A DNA stretch of 64,000 nt from Clostridium sp. JN-1. GTDB taxonomy: Bacteria; Bacillota; Clostridia; Clostridiales; Clostridiaceae. Positions within the stretch are counted from its first letter, which is position 1. Each line of letters opens with the position of its first letter. The stretch covers positions 1,116,001 to 1,180,000 of the forward strand of contig NZ_CP033465.1 of NCBI RefSeq assembly GCF_003718715.1. The letters are read 5' to 3'. The notes below the pieces were generated by a model that did no database searches, had not been told where the DNA came from, and worked only from the letters and a program-made list of their open reading frames with translations. Shown here piece after piece: positions 8,491-16,858 of the stretch. A program made the translations under genes and the position numbers.

Positions 8491-9312
8491 ATGAAGTTTA
8501 TTAAAATGAATGGAAATGGAAATGATTTTGTAGTAATAGATGATAGAGATGATGCAATTAAATGTAGGGAAAGTGAAATTGCTAAAATACTCTGCGATAG
8601 ACACTTTGGCATTGGTGCAGATGGTATATTGTTAGTACGTGATAGTAAAATTGCTCGAACTCAAATGGTAATAATAAATTCAGATGGATCTTATGCATCT
8701 ATGTGCGGAAATGGTATAAGGTGTTTTGCAAAATATATATGGGATAAAGGAATAGTAAAGGATAATCCAATTAAAATAGAAACTGGAGATGGTGTAAAAG
8801 AGGCTTTTTTACATATAGAAAATAATAAGGTAGAAAAGGTTACTATAAATATGGGAAAACCATCATTTAATTGTAAGTATATACCTGCAAATTGCAAGGA
8901 TGAAATTGTAGATAAAAAGATAAAATTAAATGATAAAGAATATAATATAACAACAATGCTTATGGGAGTACCACATACAGTTGTATTTGGAAAATTAGAT
9001 GATTTTGATGTAAATGAAGGAAGGATAATAGAAAAATTTGAGCTTTTTCCTGAAGGAACAAATGTAAACTTTTGTGAAGTTATAGACAGCAGAACAATTA
9101 AAGTTAAGACGTGGGAAAGAGGGGCTGGAGCTACTTTAGCATGTGGTACTGGAAATTGTTCGTCTGTCATAGCAGCTAATAAATTAGGCTTTACAGGAAA
9201 TGAAGTAGAAGTTCATGCACCAGGAGGAAAGTTACTAGTTGAAATAAAACAAGATGGAGTTTTTATGACTGGACCAGCATTAATTTCTTTTAAAGGGGAA
9301 TTTGAGATTTAA
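8491..9312 (+). CDS. dapF: Diaminopimelate epimerase
   Basis: DapF converts LL- to meso-diaminopimelate for lysine and peptidoglycan synthesis without a cofactor, using two cysteines. Both are visible: MCGNGIRCF (about residues 71-79) and ACGTGNCSS (about 218-226). The N-terminal MKFIKMNGNGNDFVVID is the family signature, and 273 residues is normal length. The start follows a GGAGGCG ribosome site. The stop codon overlaps the ATG of the next gene by one base. Confidence 0.97.
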   Translation: MKFIKMNGNGNDFVVIDDRDDAIKCRESEIAKILCDRHFGIGADGILLVRDSKIARTQMVIINSDGSYASMCGNGIRCFAKYIWDKGIVKDNPIKIETGDGVKEAFLHIENNKVEKVTINMGKPSFNCKYIPANCKDEIVDKKIKLNDKEYNITTMLMGVPHTVVFGKLDDFDVNEGRIIEKFELFPEGTNVNFCEVIDSRTIKVKTWERGAGATLACGTGNCSSVIAANKLGFTGNEVEVHAPGGKLLVEIKQDGVFMTGPALISFKGEFEI

Positions 9313-10397
9313 TGAAAAGTTTGGTGAAAATTTTAACTTCTTTGTTATTTTTAATTGCTATTATTTTAATACCCGTATTAAACAGCGAAAAGAATGATAT
9401 AGGTACTGAAAAAATTAGTGCGCCTGATCTTGGAAAAGTAACTGTATTAGATAATAAAGATGAAAATTATGATTTATATAAAATTGAAAATGATAAGTTA
9501 AATAGTGTAGGGACAATGACTGGACTTAAAGAGCTAGTTTACAATACTGAAAGTTCAATTTATGCTTATTCGATGGAAATTTCTAAAGGAAATAATCTTG
9601 TACACAACTTTGTACAAATTATGAGTAAAGATAAATTCAAAAAATTAGATGATTTTTACTGTGCATCTGATTTGAAGTTAAGTCCATCAGGTCATAGGAT
9701 TGCATTTAGAACTTTTAAAGATGATTCAAATCAAAGTGCAGAAGGTATGCGCATATACGATATAGAGCAGAATAAATATGTGAATTTGAATTCTAAAGTG
9801 CTTGTTTCAGGAAACTTATATGAATGGTTAGATGATGACCATATAGTTTATTATGGAACAAAGGAAGGCATAAAAGATTCCAGCAAGATTTATATATACA
9901 ACTTAAAAGATAAAAAAGAGAGTGCCTATTTTGATAAGATAGATGGATATTATATTTACTTTAAGTTAATAGATAATAATTTGTTTATATTTTCAAGGCA
10001 AACAAATGGAGATAACCTTTATTATTATAATTTCTCAAATAATACAGTTAAAAACATAAAAAGCAATGTGACAAGTATATATGATTCTAAGTTCAGCGAA
10101 AAAAATCAAGAATTATATTTTCTAGGAACAGAAGATAATAAATATGTAAATTTATATAAATTTTCACCTGTAAGTTTGAATATAGATAAAATTACTTATG
10201 ATTTTCCTAAGTCAGTGAATCCAGCAAGTGGAATAGCTGAGGATAACGATGGTAATATATTTTTTTGCGGCAGTAATTTAGAAGATCAAAAAAATGATAA
10301 ACAAGATATATTTGTTTATCTTAAGGATAAAAATTGTATTAATTTAATTTCAGATGATAAGAGTACATACAAACTTTATAATGATGAATACAATTAA
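9312..10397 (+). CDS. Secreted or membrane-anchored TolB-like beta-propeller protein, function unknown
   Basis: The 361-residue protein starts with a single hydrophobic segment (about residues 5-24; LLFLIAIILIPVL) that could be a signal anchor. The rest is a series of beta-rich repeats of the WD40/TolB kind, for example LKLSPSGHRIAFRTF and NQELYFLGTEDNKYVNLY. No catalytic motif is visible. It overlaps the dapF stop by one base (TAATG), so it is probably co-translated. Its stop codon lies one base from a structured repeat. The fold is inferred from local patterns; the function is not recognised. Confidence 0.7.
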   Translation: MKSLVKILTSLLFLIAIILIPVLNSEKNDIGTEKISAPDLGKVTVLDNKDENYDLYKIENDKLNSVGTMTGLKELVYNTESSIYAYSMEISKGNNLVHNFVQIMSKDKFKKLDDFYCASDLKLSPSGHRIAFRTFKDDSNQSAEGMRIYDIEQNKYVNLNSKVLVSGNLYEWLDDDHIVYYGTKEGIKDSSKIYIYNLKDKKESAYFDKIDGYYIYFKLIDNNLFIFSRQTNGDNLYYYNFSNNTVKNIKSNVTSIYDSKFSEKNQELYFLGTEDNKYVNLYKFSPVSLNIDKITYDFPKSVNPASGIAEDNDGNIFFCGSNLEDQKNDKQDIFVYLKDKNCINLISDDKSTYKLYNDEYN

Positions 10398-10398
10398 A

Positions 10399-10590
10399 AG
10401 CAGAGGACAAAACAGAGGACAGAGGACAGTGAAGGAGGATTTTTCTTAGCTTCGCTTACGAAAAATCTTTAATTAAACTTTTGATAGCTCGTTTCGCTAA
10501 AGCGAAACATTGCTGACTTATATAAATTTAAAGATTCTTTTGCGTTAGCAAAAAATCAACTTTCATTGTCCTATGTTCTCTGTCCTATGT
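10399..10590. repeat. Structured ~190-bp intergenic repeat, copy 1
   Basis: The element starts and ends with GGACAGAGGACA-type heptamer runs in inverted orientation (left 10401-10429, right about 10566-10590). Inside are short hairpins: TTTTTC...GAAAAA at about 10440-10467, GTTTCGCT-AA-AGCGAAAC at about 10491-10508, and TTTTGC-GTTA-GCAAAA at about 10540-10553. It is nearly identical to copy 2 at 12935-13119 and in the same orientation. It fills the whole gap between two convergent genes and supplies the stop codon and final codons of agrB. No open reading frame of note lies inside. Confidence 0.85.
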
Positions 10591-11148
10591 CATCTTATTA
10601 TTTATTTTGCCAAGCATCATTAATACTGCTGCACTAACAATAGAAATTATAGCAGTACTTAAAAACTTATCTGAAATAAAATAGCAAACTATAATTAGTG
10701 ATAGAGCAATTAATATCGAATAGTGTTTAAGCTGCTTTCTGCGTTTTTCACTTTTTATTTTTTTATTAATATTATCTACAGGAGAAAAAATACAAATGAG
10801 TATGAAAGAAGCAGCTAATAAAAGTAGTAAGATAGTATGACTAATTATTAAGTATTTACCAATAAAAACTATTATGCAAAATACAAAAAAGCTCATAAAA
10901 AAACAGCCCCAATAAGTTTTGGCATGGTATCCACCTGAAAATAATCTAATTGGGCAAAAAAATATAAGGGCAACTGCATAATAGTTTTGAAGAGAAAGTA
11001 TCCAGAATATGATAAAGTATGGAACAAGTTTTGTAACTTCATCAAAAGTACAAATTAATCCATATTCCATTTTTTTTAATTGCAACTCTGAAAATTCGGG
11101 ATTTGATTCAGAAATCTTTTTTACTAAAATAGTGATAAATTTGTTCAT
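10585..11148 (-). CDS. agrB: AgrB-family processing/export protease for the autoinducing peptide
   Basis: AgrB is the membrane cysteine endopeptidase that trims and cyclises the AgrD propeptide. The 187 residues contain about 4-6 hydrophobic segments. The catalytic pair is visible in RLFSGGYHAKTYWGC, a His and a Cys seven residues apart, as in known AgrB proteins. The last gene of agrD-agrC-agrB on the minus strand, it starts two bases after the agrC stop; the final agrC codons (AAGGAGACGTAA) double as its ribosome site. Its TAG stop and last codons come from the right end of repeat copy 1. Confidence 0.92.
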   Translation of the reverse strand: MNKFITILVKKISESNPEFSELQLKKMEYGLICTFDEVTKLVPYFIIFWILSLQNYYAVALIFFCPIRLFSGGYHAKTYWGCFFMSFFVFCIIVFIGKYLIISHTILLLLLAASFILICIFSPVDNINKKIKSEKRRKQLKHYSILIALSLIIVCYFISDKFLSTAIISIVSAAVLMMLGKINNKMT

Positions 11149-11150
11149 TT

Positions 11151-12473
11151 TTACGTCTCCTTTATTTCAAATGTAACTAAAAATGTAGTCGTTTCAGAAT
11201 TACTTTCTAGCGATATAGATCCTTTGTTTTGTTCAACTAATTGTTTAGTGATATATAAACCAAAGCCGTGGTCACTTGATTTCTCAGATTTTGTGGAAAA
11301 TCCCTTTTCAAAAATTTTATTTTGAATGTTTTCAGGAATCATACCGGCATTATCTGATATTTCAATACAAAATTTGATACCTTCAATAAAAGTATCAAAT
11401 GTTATTTTCTTATTATCAATATTGGATTCAGGTTGAAATGCCTCAAATGCATTATCTATAAGGTTGCTAATAATGCTTATTAATTCGTTTTCTTTGATTT
11501 TTAATTTATTAAATGGTTCATCAATCATGATATCAAAATTTATGTTATTTTTAACTGCAAAGTTGTTTTTAATGGATAATAACCCATCCAAATAGTCATT
11601 ACCTGTGTTTATATATTTGAATGATGAATGAATTGTATTTGAAACTTGACTTATATAATTTTTGATCCTTTCAACAGTATTTGGTTTATCCAGCAAACAC
11701 AATCCCCATATAACATTAATATGGTTGGAAAAATCATGCTTTTCCTGCCTAATTATACTAATTATTTCTTCCATATTTTCAATTTGATGTTCTTGTATCT
11801 TATAGTTTGACTTTATATTTATAAATTTTTGATATTTTTTCATTTCTCTAAATGCTATTATTAAAAATATGAAGTATAAAATGAAAATTAGAACATTATA
11901 TGTTTTCGTATTTTCTACATTAAATACTTGAAAAGTTACTATGAAAACAAAAATGCTAAAAATACCAATTTGGATTACTAAACTAGATATAAATGAATTT
12001 TCATGATTAATCAGGTCAAATTTAGTAAAGTATTTACTGAACTTATAAATAATCAGTATAATAAGTATTTGAATCAATTTAGATATTATTAAAAAAGTCC
12101 AAGAATATTTTGGAGTTAAAAAGATCTGGTTTAAATTTGTATTAAATATTATCATTTCAATAGTTTCAGTTAAATTTTCAGTAATAAAAATTATTAAAAA
12201 AAACGAAAAAAATATTACGCATGAAGTAAAAAAATTTATTCTTGTAATATAAGTTAATAGTAAAATGCAAAATATAGAAAGTATTAATGTGTGATAAATC
12301 TTACTTACATAAAGTGTACTAAAGTAATTGGCAACAATATATAATGCACAAAACCAAAATGTTTTAATTTTATTTTCTTTTATAAATTTTTTATTGTTAC
12401 AGAATATCTCAAAAATCATTAAAAAAAGTATAGCTTCTATACCATCTGATATTATTTCTTTTATAATGTACAT
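11151..12473 (-). CDS. agrC: AgrC-like GHKL sensor histidine kinase
   Basis: The 440-residue receptor kinase has six or seven hydrophobic segments in the first ~200 residues (sensor module). A dimerisation/phosphoacceptor region follows with the His in QEKHDFSNHINVIWG (about residue 240). The ATPase domain has an N-box (SIISNLIDNAFEAF) and G-boxes (SDNAGMIPENI, DHGFGLYITKQL). This is the HPK10/AgrC class that senses cyclic peptides. No partner LytTR response regulator (agrA) lies nearby, so it must act through one encoded elsewhere. A long hairpin separates it from agrD upstream. Confidence 0.88.
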   Translation of the reverse strand: MYIIKEIISDGIEAILFLMIFEIFCNNKKFIKENKIKTFWFCALYIVANYFSTLYVSKIYHTLILSIFCILLLTYITRINFFTSCVIFFSFFLIIFITENLTETIEMIIFNTNLNQIFLTPKYSWTFLIISKLIQILIILIIYKFSKYFTKFDLINHENSFISSLVIQIGIFSIFVFIVTFQVFNVENTKTYNVLIFILYFIFLIIAFREMKKYQKFINIKSNYKIQEHQIENMEEIISIIRQEKHDFSNHINVIWGLCLLDKPNTVERIKNYISQVSNTIHSSFKYINTGNDYLDGLLSIKNNFAVKNNINFDIMIDEPFNKLKIKENELISIISNLIDNAFEAFQPESNIDNKKITFDTFIEGIKFCIEISDNAGMIPENIQNKIFEKGFSTKSEKSSDHGFGLYITKQLVEQNKGSISLESNSETTTFLVTFEIKET

Positions 12474-12504
12474 ATTTTCTCCTATATATTTTTTGAATTT
12501 TTCT

Positions 12505-12540
12505 ATATAGAGTTTCTAGCTGCAAACTAGAAACTCTATA
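12505..12540 (-). terminator. Hairpin between agrD and agrC (terminator or attenuator)
   Basis: A perfect 14-bp stem (12505-12518 with 12527-12540, TATAGAGTTTCTAG/CTAGAAACTCTATA) lies just after agrD on the minus strand. In that direction it is followed by an A/T-rich run with several T residues. It could partly terminate transcription so that agrD is made in excess over agrCB. Confidence 0.55.
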
Positions 12541-12566
12541 AGCATCCATAGAAAAACCTAATGTAA

Positions 12567-12710
12567 TTACTTCAAAAATTCATTAGGACATTTTGGTTGA
12601 TAGCCACTGATAAGTGATGTCGGTGTTATGACAAGTCCACCTAACAATAATGCTGCAGAACCTATGAGTTTCATGGATCTTTTTAAAAGACATTTTTTTA
12701 AAGACTTCAT
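12567..12710 (-). CDS. agrD: AgrD-like autoinducing peptide precursor
   Basis: This 47-codon gene has a very strong ribosome site (AGGAGGT) and lies directly upstream of agrC-agrB. The peptide has an amphipathic, basic N-terminus (MKSLKKCLLKRSMKLIG), a hydrophobic middle, and a C-terminus with YQPKCP (residues 37-42), matching the [HY]QPxxP processing motif of clostridial AgrD proteins. In those, a five-residue ring starting with Cys comes just before the motif. Here the five residues are SLISG (32-36), so a serine takes the cysteine position and a lactone ring is predicted. Too short for usual gene callers. Confidence 0.8.
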   Translation of the reverse strand: MKSLKKCLLKRSMKLIGSAALLLGGLVITPTSLISGYQPKCPNEFLK

Positions 12711-12934
12711 TACTATTACCTCCTAAAATTAATTATAATTAACACGTATTTTATACATTCTATAATAATTTGATTTTTCCTTTATAATTTGCAAAGAAAA
12801 GTATAATTAGTATGAAAAAATTTTTATTTTAAGTTTTATTTTCTATTGATCCCTCGATTATTCTAGTATTTTCCATAGTAAACCATATCATTATTTATTC
12901 ATGCTAAGCCATGGTAATTATATTGTAACATAAA
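12711..12934. other. AT-rich upstream region of agrD
   Basis: No gene is seen. The strand that drives agrD contains several TATAAT-like and TTGCAA-like words, but no pair with convincing spacing. The agrD promoter and any response-regulator site should lie here. Confidence 0.4.
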
Positions 12935-13119
12935 AACAGAGGACAGAGGACAGAGGACACTGAAGGAGGATTTTTCTCCGCTAAGCTTACGAAAAATCTT
13001 TAATTAAACTTTTGATAACTCGTTTCGTTAAAGCGAAACATTGCTAACTTATATAAATTTAAAGATTTTTTTGCGTTAGCAAAAAATCAACCTTCTCTGT
13101 CCTTTGTCCTATGTCCCCT
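12935..13119. repeat. Structured ~185-bp intergenic repeat, copy 2
   Basis: Same orientation as copy 1, with the same flanking AGAGGACA runs (12936-12960) and inverted TGTCC runs (about 13098-13115), and the same internal hairpins. The core differs by only a few bases, for example GTTTCGTT in place of GTTTCGCT. It sits upstream of both agrD (minus) and the pilus ATPase gene (plus), unlike copies 1 and 3, which lie between convergent genes. Confidence 0.85.
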
Positions 13120-13272
13120 GATTTTAATGTATTATATGCAGCAATTATAAAGAGAACTTTAGTGAACATTTAAATAAAAATAATATCATTTTAATATTAT
13201 TTTATTGTTTAAAAGAAGAAAAATGTGGAAATAATTATGACGTAAACATAAAATCACAGGAGGATATGTGTA

Positions 13273-14766
13273 TTGAATTTTATAAATAAAGATAAATTTA
13301 TAGATTTAGATAGTATATCTATAGATATTGAAGCCATAAAGGCTGTACCTGAAAAAATAGCTGTTGAAAATTCAATAATAGCATTTAAGGAAGAAAAGGA
13401 AAACTTATATATAGCAATTAGTAGAGATTTAGAGCAGTCTGTAATTGAAGAACTTAATTTTATAACAAATAAAGCTTTAAAGTTATTTTATGCTGATAAA
13501 TATAAAATAGTTAATTTAATAAATACATATTACTGTAGATACAGTGCAGAAAAAGCCTTAAAAAGTATGAAAAAGAACAATTATGATTACATTATAAAAA
13601 AGAAAATTGAAAGTTCAGCATATGGAGATAGTATTCAAGATGTGCCAATAGTTAAAGTTGTAAACTATATAATAAATGATGCTTTATGCAAACAAGCTAG
13701 TGATATTCATATAGAGCCATTTGAAAGATATGTCCTAATTAGATTTAGAATAGATGGAATAATGCAGGAGTTTACTAAAATTCCTAAAGATATATATTCT
13801 CTTTTAAATACAAGATTTAAAATAATGGCTTCAATGGACATAACTGAAAAGAAAACACCGCAGGATGGAAAAATTCAATATTCTTATAATGATGAAAACT
13901 ACGATTTTAGAGTTTCAACGCTGCCTACATTCTTTGGTGAAAAGATAGTTATAAGAATTTTACATAGATCTAGCAAAATGAATCATTTAAGTGTATTGGG
14001 ATTTAAAAATGAAGATATAGATATAATTCATTCTATGATTCATAGTCACTGCGGTATAATTCTAGTAACTGGACCAACTGGCAGCGGTAAAACTACTACG
14101 CTTTATTCAATGATAAATAGTTTAGACAAGAAAAAGATGAATATTACAAGTATTGAAGATCCAGTTGAATACATGATAGAAAATGTCAATCAAGTAAATG
14201 TAAATTCAAAAATAGGATTTGATTTTCCAAAAGGTCTTAGAACTATATTAAGACAGGATCCAGATGTAATTATGTTAGGTGAAATAAGAGACGAGGAGAC
14301 AGCTAAAATTGCTATAAGAGCTGCTATTACAGGACACCTTGTCATAAGTACACTTCATACCAATGGAGCTCTAGAATCAATATCGAGGTTACTTGACATG
14401 GGAGTTAAAAATTACTTTATTAAAGATGCTTTGATTGGAGTAATATCACAAAGGCTGGTTAGAAAGGTTTGCCCGCTTTGTAAAAAGGCATACTATCCTT
14501 CTTTAAGTGAAAGAGAAGAACTTAAAATTAGAGAAGAATTTAAATTATATAAAGGTGCTGGATGCAGCAAATGCGGAAACTCAGGTTATAATGGCAGAAC
14601 AATAGTATATGAAATGATAGATTTTAGAAATATTAAAAAGAGTATGGATAGTAACTTTAATTGGTATGATTTTAAGGATGAATTTAAATCAATAGATAAT
14701 GACTGCAGAAATCTTATAAAATCTGGAGTAACTACATACGAAGAATTTTTAAGATTAAAGTTCTAG
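13273..14766 (+). CDS. pilB: Type IV pilus assembly / type II secretion ATPase (PilB/GspE)
   Basis: The 497-residue hexameric ATPase powers pilus polymerisation. It has an N-terminal N1-like domain, Walker A GPTGSGKTT (about residues 265-273), an Asp box, Walker B-like DPDVIMLGEIRD (about 326-337), the His box HLVISTLHTNGA, and the C-terminal zinc-binding CPLCKKAYYP...CSKCGNSGYNGR. The TTG at 13273 is the only start in frame with the nearby CAGGAGGA ribosome site; ATG and GTG just upstream are out of frame. It begins a pilus operon of ten genes, ending at 19796. Confidence 0.92.
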   Translation: MNFINKDKFIDLDSISIDIEAIKAVPEKIAVENSIIAFKEEKENLYIAISRDLEQSVIEELNFITNKALKLFYADKYKIVNLINTYYCRYSAEKALKSMKKNNYDYIIKKKIESSAYGDSIQDVPIVKVVNYIINDALCKQASDIHIEPFERYVLIRFRIDGIMQEFTKIPKDIYSLLNTRFKIMASMDITEKKTPQDGKIQYSYNDENYDFRVSTLPTFFGEKIVIRILHRSSKMNHLSVLGFKNEDIDIIHSMIHSHCGIILVTGPTGSGKTTTLYSMINSLDKKKMNITSIEDPVEYMIENVNQVNVNSKIGFDFPKGLRTILRQDPDVIMLGEIRDEETAKIAIRAAITGHLVISTLHTNGALESISRLLDMGVKNYFIKDALIGVISQRLVRKVCPLCKKAYYPSLSEREELKIREEFKLYKGAGCSKCGNSGYNGRTIVYEMIDFRNIKKSMDSNFNWYDFKDEFKSIDNDCRNLIKSGVTTYEEFLRLKF

Positions 14767-14781
14767 GAAAGAAGGGATATA

Positions 14782-15972
14782 ATATTTGTTAAGTATACGG
14801 CTGTAAATATTACAGGTCAAAAATTAAAAGGTCAGCTTGAAGTGAGTGACATAAATCAATTATCAAGTATATTAAGAAAAAAAGGATATTTTCTTACAAA
14901 ATATAATAATTCAAATAAGTTTTTTAAAATATTTCAAAGAAAGCCCAGCTTTAAGGATTTGAGTATGTTCTGTAATAGTCTTGGTGTATTATTGGAATCT
15001 GGTATGAATGTAACTCAAGCAGTTAGGATAGTATATTTCAACAGTGATAGAAAAACTATAAAAAATAGCTTGTACAGCATCTATTTTGGATTAATGGAGG
15101 GAAAAAGTATATATGAAAGTATGAAACAATTTAAAAATGTGTATCCTTATTTCATGATAGAGATGATAGGCGTTGGAGAACAAGGAGGAAAATTGGATAA
15201 GGTATGCAAAAGATTATCAGAGTATTATGAAAAGCAGCATAAATTATGCATTGATATTAAATCATCACTAATGTACCCAGTTATAGTTTTTATTGTTTCT
15301 ATATTTACAATAGTATTTATAACTAGCACAATAATACCTCAATTTATTTCAACATTAAAGGATATGGGGGCAAATGTTCCATTTCTCACTCATGTAGTAT
15401 TAAATTTATTAAGTGCTCTAAAAGAGTATTTTTTAATTATAGTTATAGGAACATTTATTACCGCATACATGTTTTTAAAATATATATCAAGTAAGAATGG
15501 TAGATATAAGTATGATAGTTTAAAATTAAAAATACCATTGATTAAGAATATTTACAGTAAACTTTTAATATTGAGGTTTTCACTTGCAGCAGGCATATTG
15601 ATGTCTTCAGGATGTAATGCAGTATTATCTATGGAAAAATCAATTAATGTATTGAATAATAAATTTATAGAAAATAAGATGTTTAGATCAATACAGTATA
15701 TAAAGAGTGGTAGAAGCATATATGATGCATTTAAGTGTGAAATAGATGATTTGCCATTTTTATATGCTCTTCGCATAGGAGAGGAAACTGGAAATTTAGA
15801 TGGCATGTTGTTAAAACTGGGAGAAGAGTTACAAATAAATATAGAATATAAATTAAAAAGATTAATTAAATTTATAGAACCAGCATGTATTTTAGTATTG
15901 GCATTGTTCGTTGGAACATTTATAATATCAGCTCTTTTACCAATAGTAAATATTATGGATTCCATAAATTAA
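14782..15972 (+). CDS. pilC: Pilus inner-membrane platform protein (PilC/GspF), non-standard start
   Basis: This is the polytopic platform protein that couples the ATPase to pilin insertion. It has two GspF domains with signatures SGMNVTQAVRIV...GEQGGKLDKVC and its second-half equivalent GEETGNLDGMLLKLGEEL, and three membrane segments. The first standard start in frame is the GTG at 14842, but homology clearly runs upstream: codons 14788-14841 read VKYTAVNITGQKLKGQLE, the family N-terminus. The only start placed after the ribosome site (AAGGG, 14772-14776) and in frame is ATA at 14782. Alternatively one base is missing after the TTG at 14786. Confidence 0.75.
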   Translation: MFVKYTAVNITGQKLKGQLEVSDINQLSSILRKKGYFLTKYNNSNKFFKIFQRKPSFKDLSMFCNSLGVLLESGMNVTQAVRIVYFNSDRKTIKNSLYSIYFGLMEGKSIYESMKQFKNVYPYFMIEMIGVGEQGGKLDKVCKRLSEYYEKQHKLCIDIKSSLMYPVIVFIVSIFTIVFITSTIIPQFISTLKDMGANVPFLTHVVLNLLSALKEYFLIIVIGTFITAYMFLKYISSKNGRYKYDSLKLKIPLIKNIYSKLLILRFSLAAGILMSSGCNAVLSMEKSINVLNNKFIENKMFRSIQYIKSGRSIYDAFKCEIDDLPFLYALRIGEETGNLDGMLLKLGEELQINIEYKLKRLIKFIEPACILVLALFVGTFIISALLPIVNIMDSIN

Positions 15973-15994
15973 TTATTTGAAAGGAAGGATTAAA

Positions 15995-16390
15995 TTGAAG
16001 ATTAGGCGCTTAAAAAGAAAAGGATTTACGCTTATAGAGCTTATGTTAGTTATAACTATAATATTAATACTTATGAGCTTTTTAATACCTAAGTTTTCTT
16101 CTTATCAAAATAAGGCTAAAGATACAAAAGCTATAAATGCAGCAAAACAAATTCAAACTGCAGCTATGGTAAGTTATGGCGACAAAGATAGTAAATTTGA
16201 TGTTGGTGATATCAAGGAAAATGTAAAAGATCTTACATCTGTTGAGGAGATAGACGGTGTAAAACTTGGGGATGATCAATCTGTTGAAGTTTATTATAAA
16301 AGCGATAAGAAACCATATATGGTAAATATAGATGCAGCAAAAAATACATATACCGTGAAGAGCGGCGAAAATCAGATATATCCTAAGTAA
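15995..16390 (+). CDS. Major-type type IV pilin / pseudopilin
   Basis: This 131-residue prepilin has a short basic leader ending KRKG, the cleavage site, and FTLIELMLVITIILILMSFL, the hydrophobic polymerisation helix with Glu at +5. The globular domain is small (about 95 residues) and resembles GspG/PilA. The TTG at 15995 is chosen because AAAGGAAGG (15980-15988) is correctly placed before it; an in-frame TTG at 15977 lies upstream of that ribosome site. As the first and most complete pilin in the operon, it is the best candidate for the main subunit. Confidence 0.85.
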   Translation: MKIRRLKRKGFTLIELMLVITIILILMSFLIPKFSSYQNKAKDTKAINAAKQIQTAAMVSYGDKDSKFDVGDIKENVKDLTSVEEIDGVKLGDDQSVEVYYKSDKKPYMVNIDAAKNTYTVKSGENQIYPK

Positions 16391-16420
16391 ACAGCATAAA
16401 ATCGAGTATAGGTGATATAT

Positions 16421-16858
16421 ATGAAAACTAAAGGATTCACTTTAATAGAAATGACATTGTGCTTAAGCATTATATTTATAGTTTTTAGTTACAGCCTTAT
16501 AAATTATAGTGGATTTAGTAAATTGCAAAATAAAATATATGCAGAAACATTTGGAAGTTCACTTATAAATTTTATAAATAATTCAAAGAGATACTGCAGA
16601 GAAAAAAATAATGGCGGTTACATATATTTTGATATAGATAAAAATTGTGTAACATTTAACAGCGGGACAGAAAGAATATACACTTTAGAAGTACCAGATG
16701 GCTTTAAACTAACTTCTGTGAGAGATAACAATAAAATTGAAATTGATAACAGAGGGTTAACAGGAAGTGCTTGTACAATAGAATATATAGATAGAAAAGG
16801 GAAAAGTCATTTTGTTAGTATGTGCGTGGGAAGTGCTTATGTTGAATTTAAAGAATAG
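16421..16858 (+). CDS. Minor pilin / pseudopilin
   Basis: A 145-residue protein starting MKTKG then FTLIEMTLCLSIIFIVFSYS, a class III leader plus N-terminal helix with the conserved Glu at +5. The globular part is unlike known pilins. The ATG at 16421 is preceded by AGGTGAT; the in-frame GTG at 16412 lies within that ribosome site. It overlaps the next pilin gene by 20 bases, implying coupled translation. Confidence 0.8.
   Translation: MKTKGFTLIEMTLCLSIIFIVFSYSLINYSGFSKLQNKIYAETFGSSLINFINNSKRYCREKNNGGYIYFDIDKNCVTFNSGTERIYTLEVPDGFKLTSVRDNNKIEIDNRGLTGSACTIEYIDRKGKSHFVSMCVGSAYVEFKE

Noticed and set aside
10399-13119. CRISPR array from the GGACAGAGGACA repeats
   Set aside because: Units are 7-8 bases with no spacers and no cas genes; they are the ends of structured elements.
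13120-13272. Cyclic-di-GMP riboswitch before the pilus operon
   Set aside because: Looked for because such switches control clostridial pili; no recognisable aptamer was seen in this AT-rich stretch.
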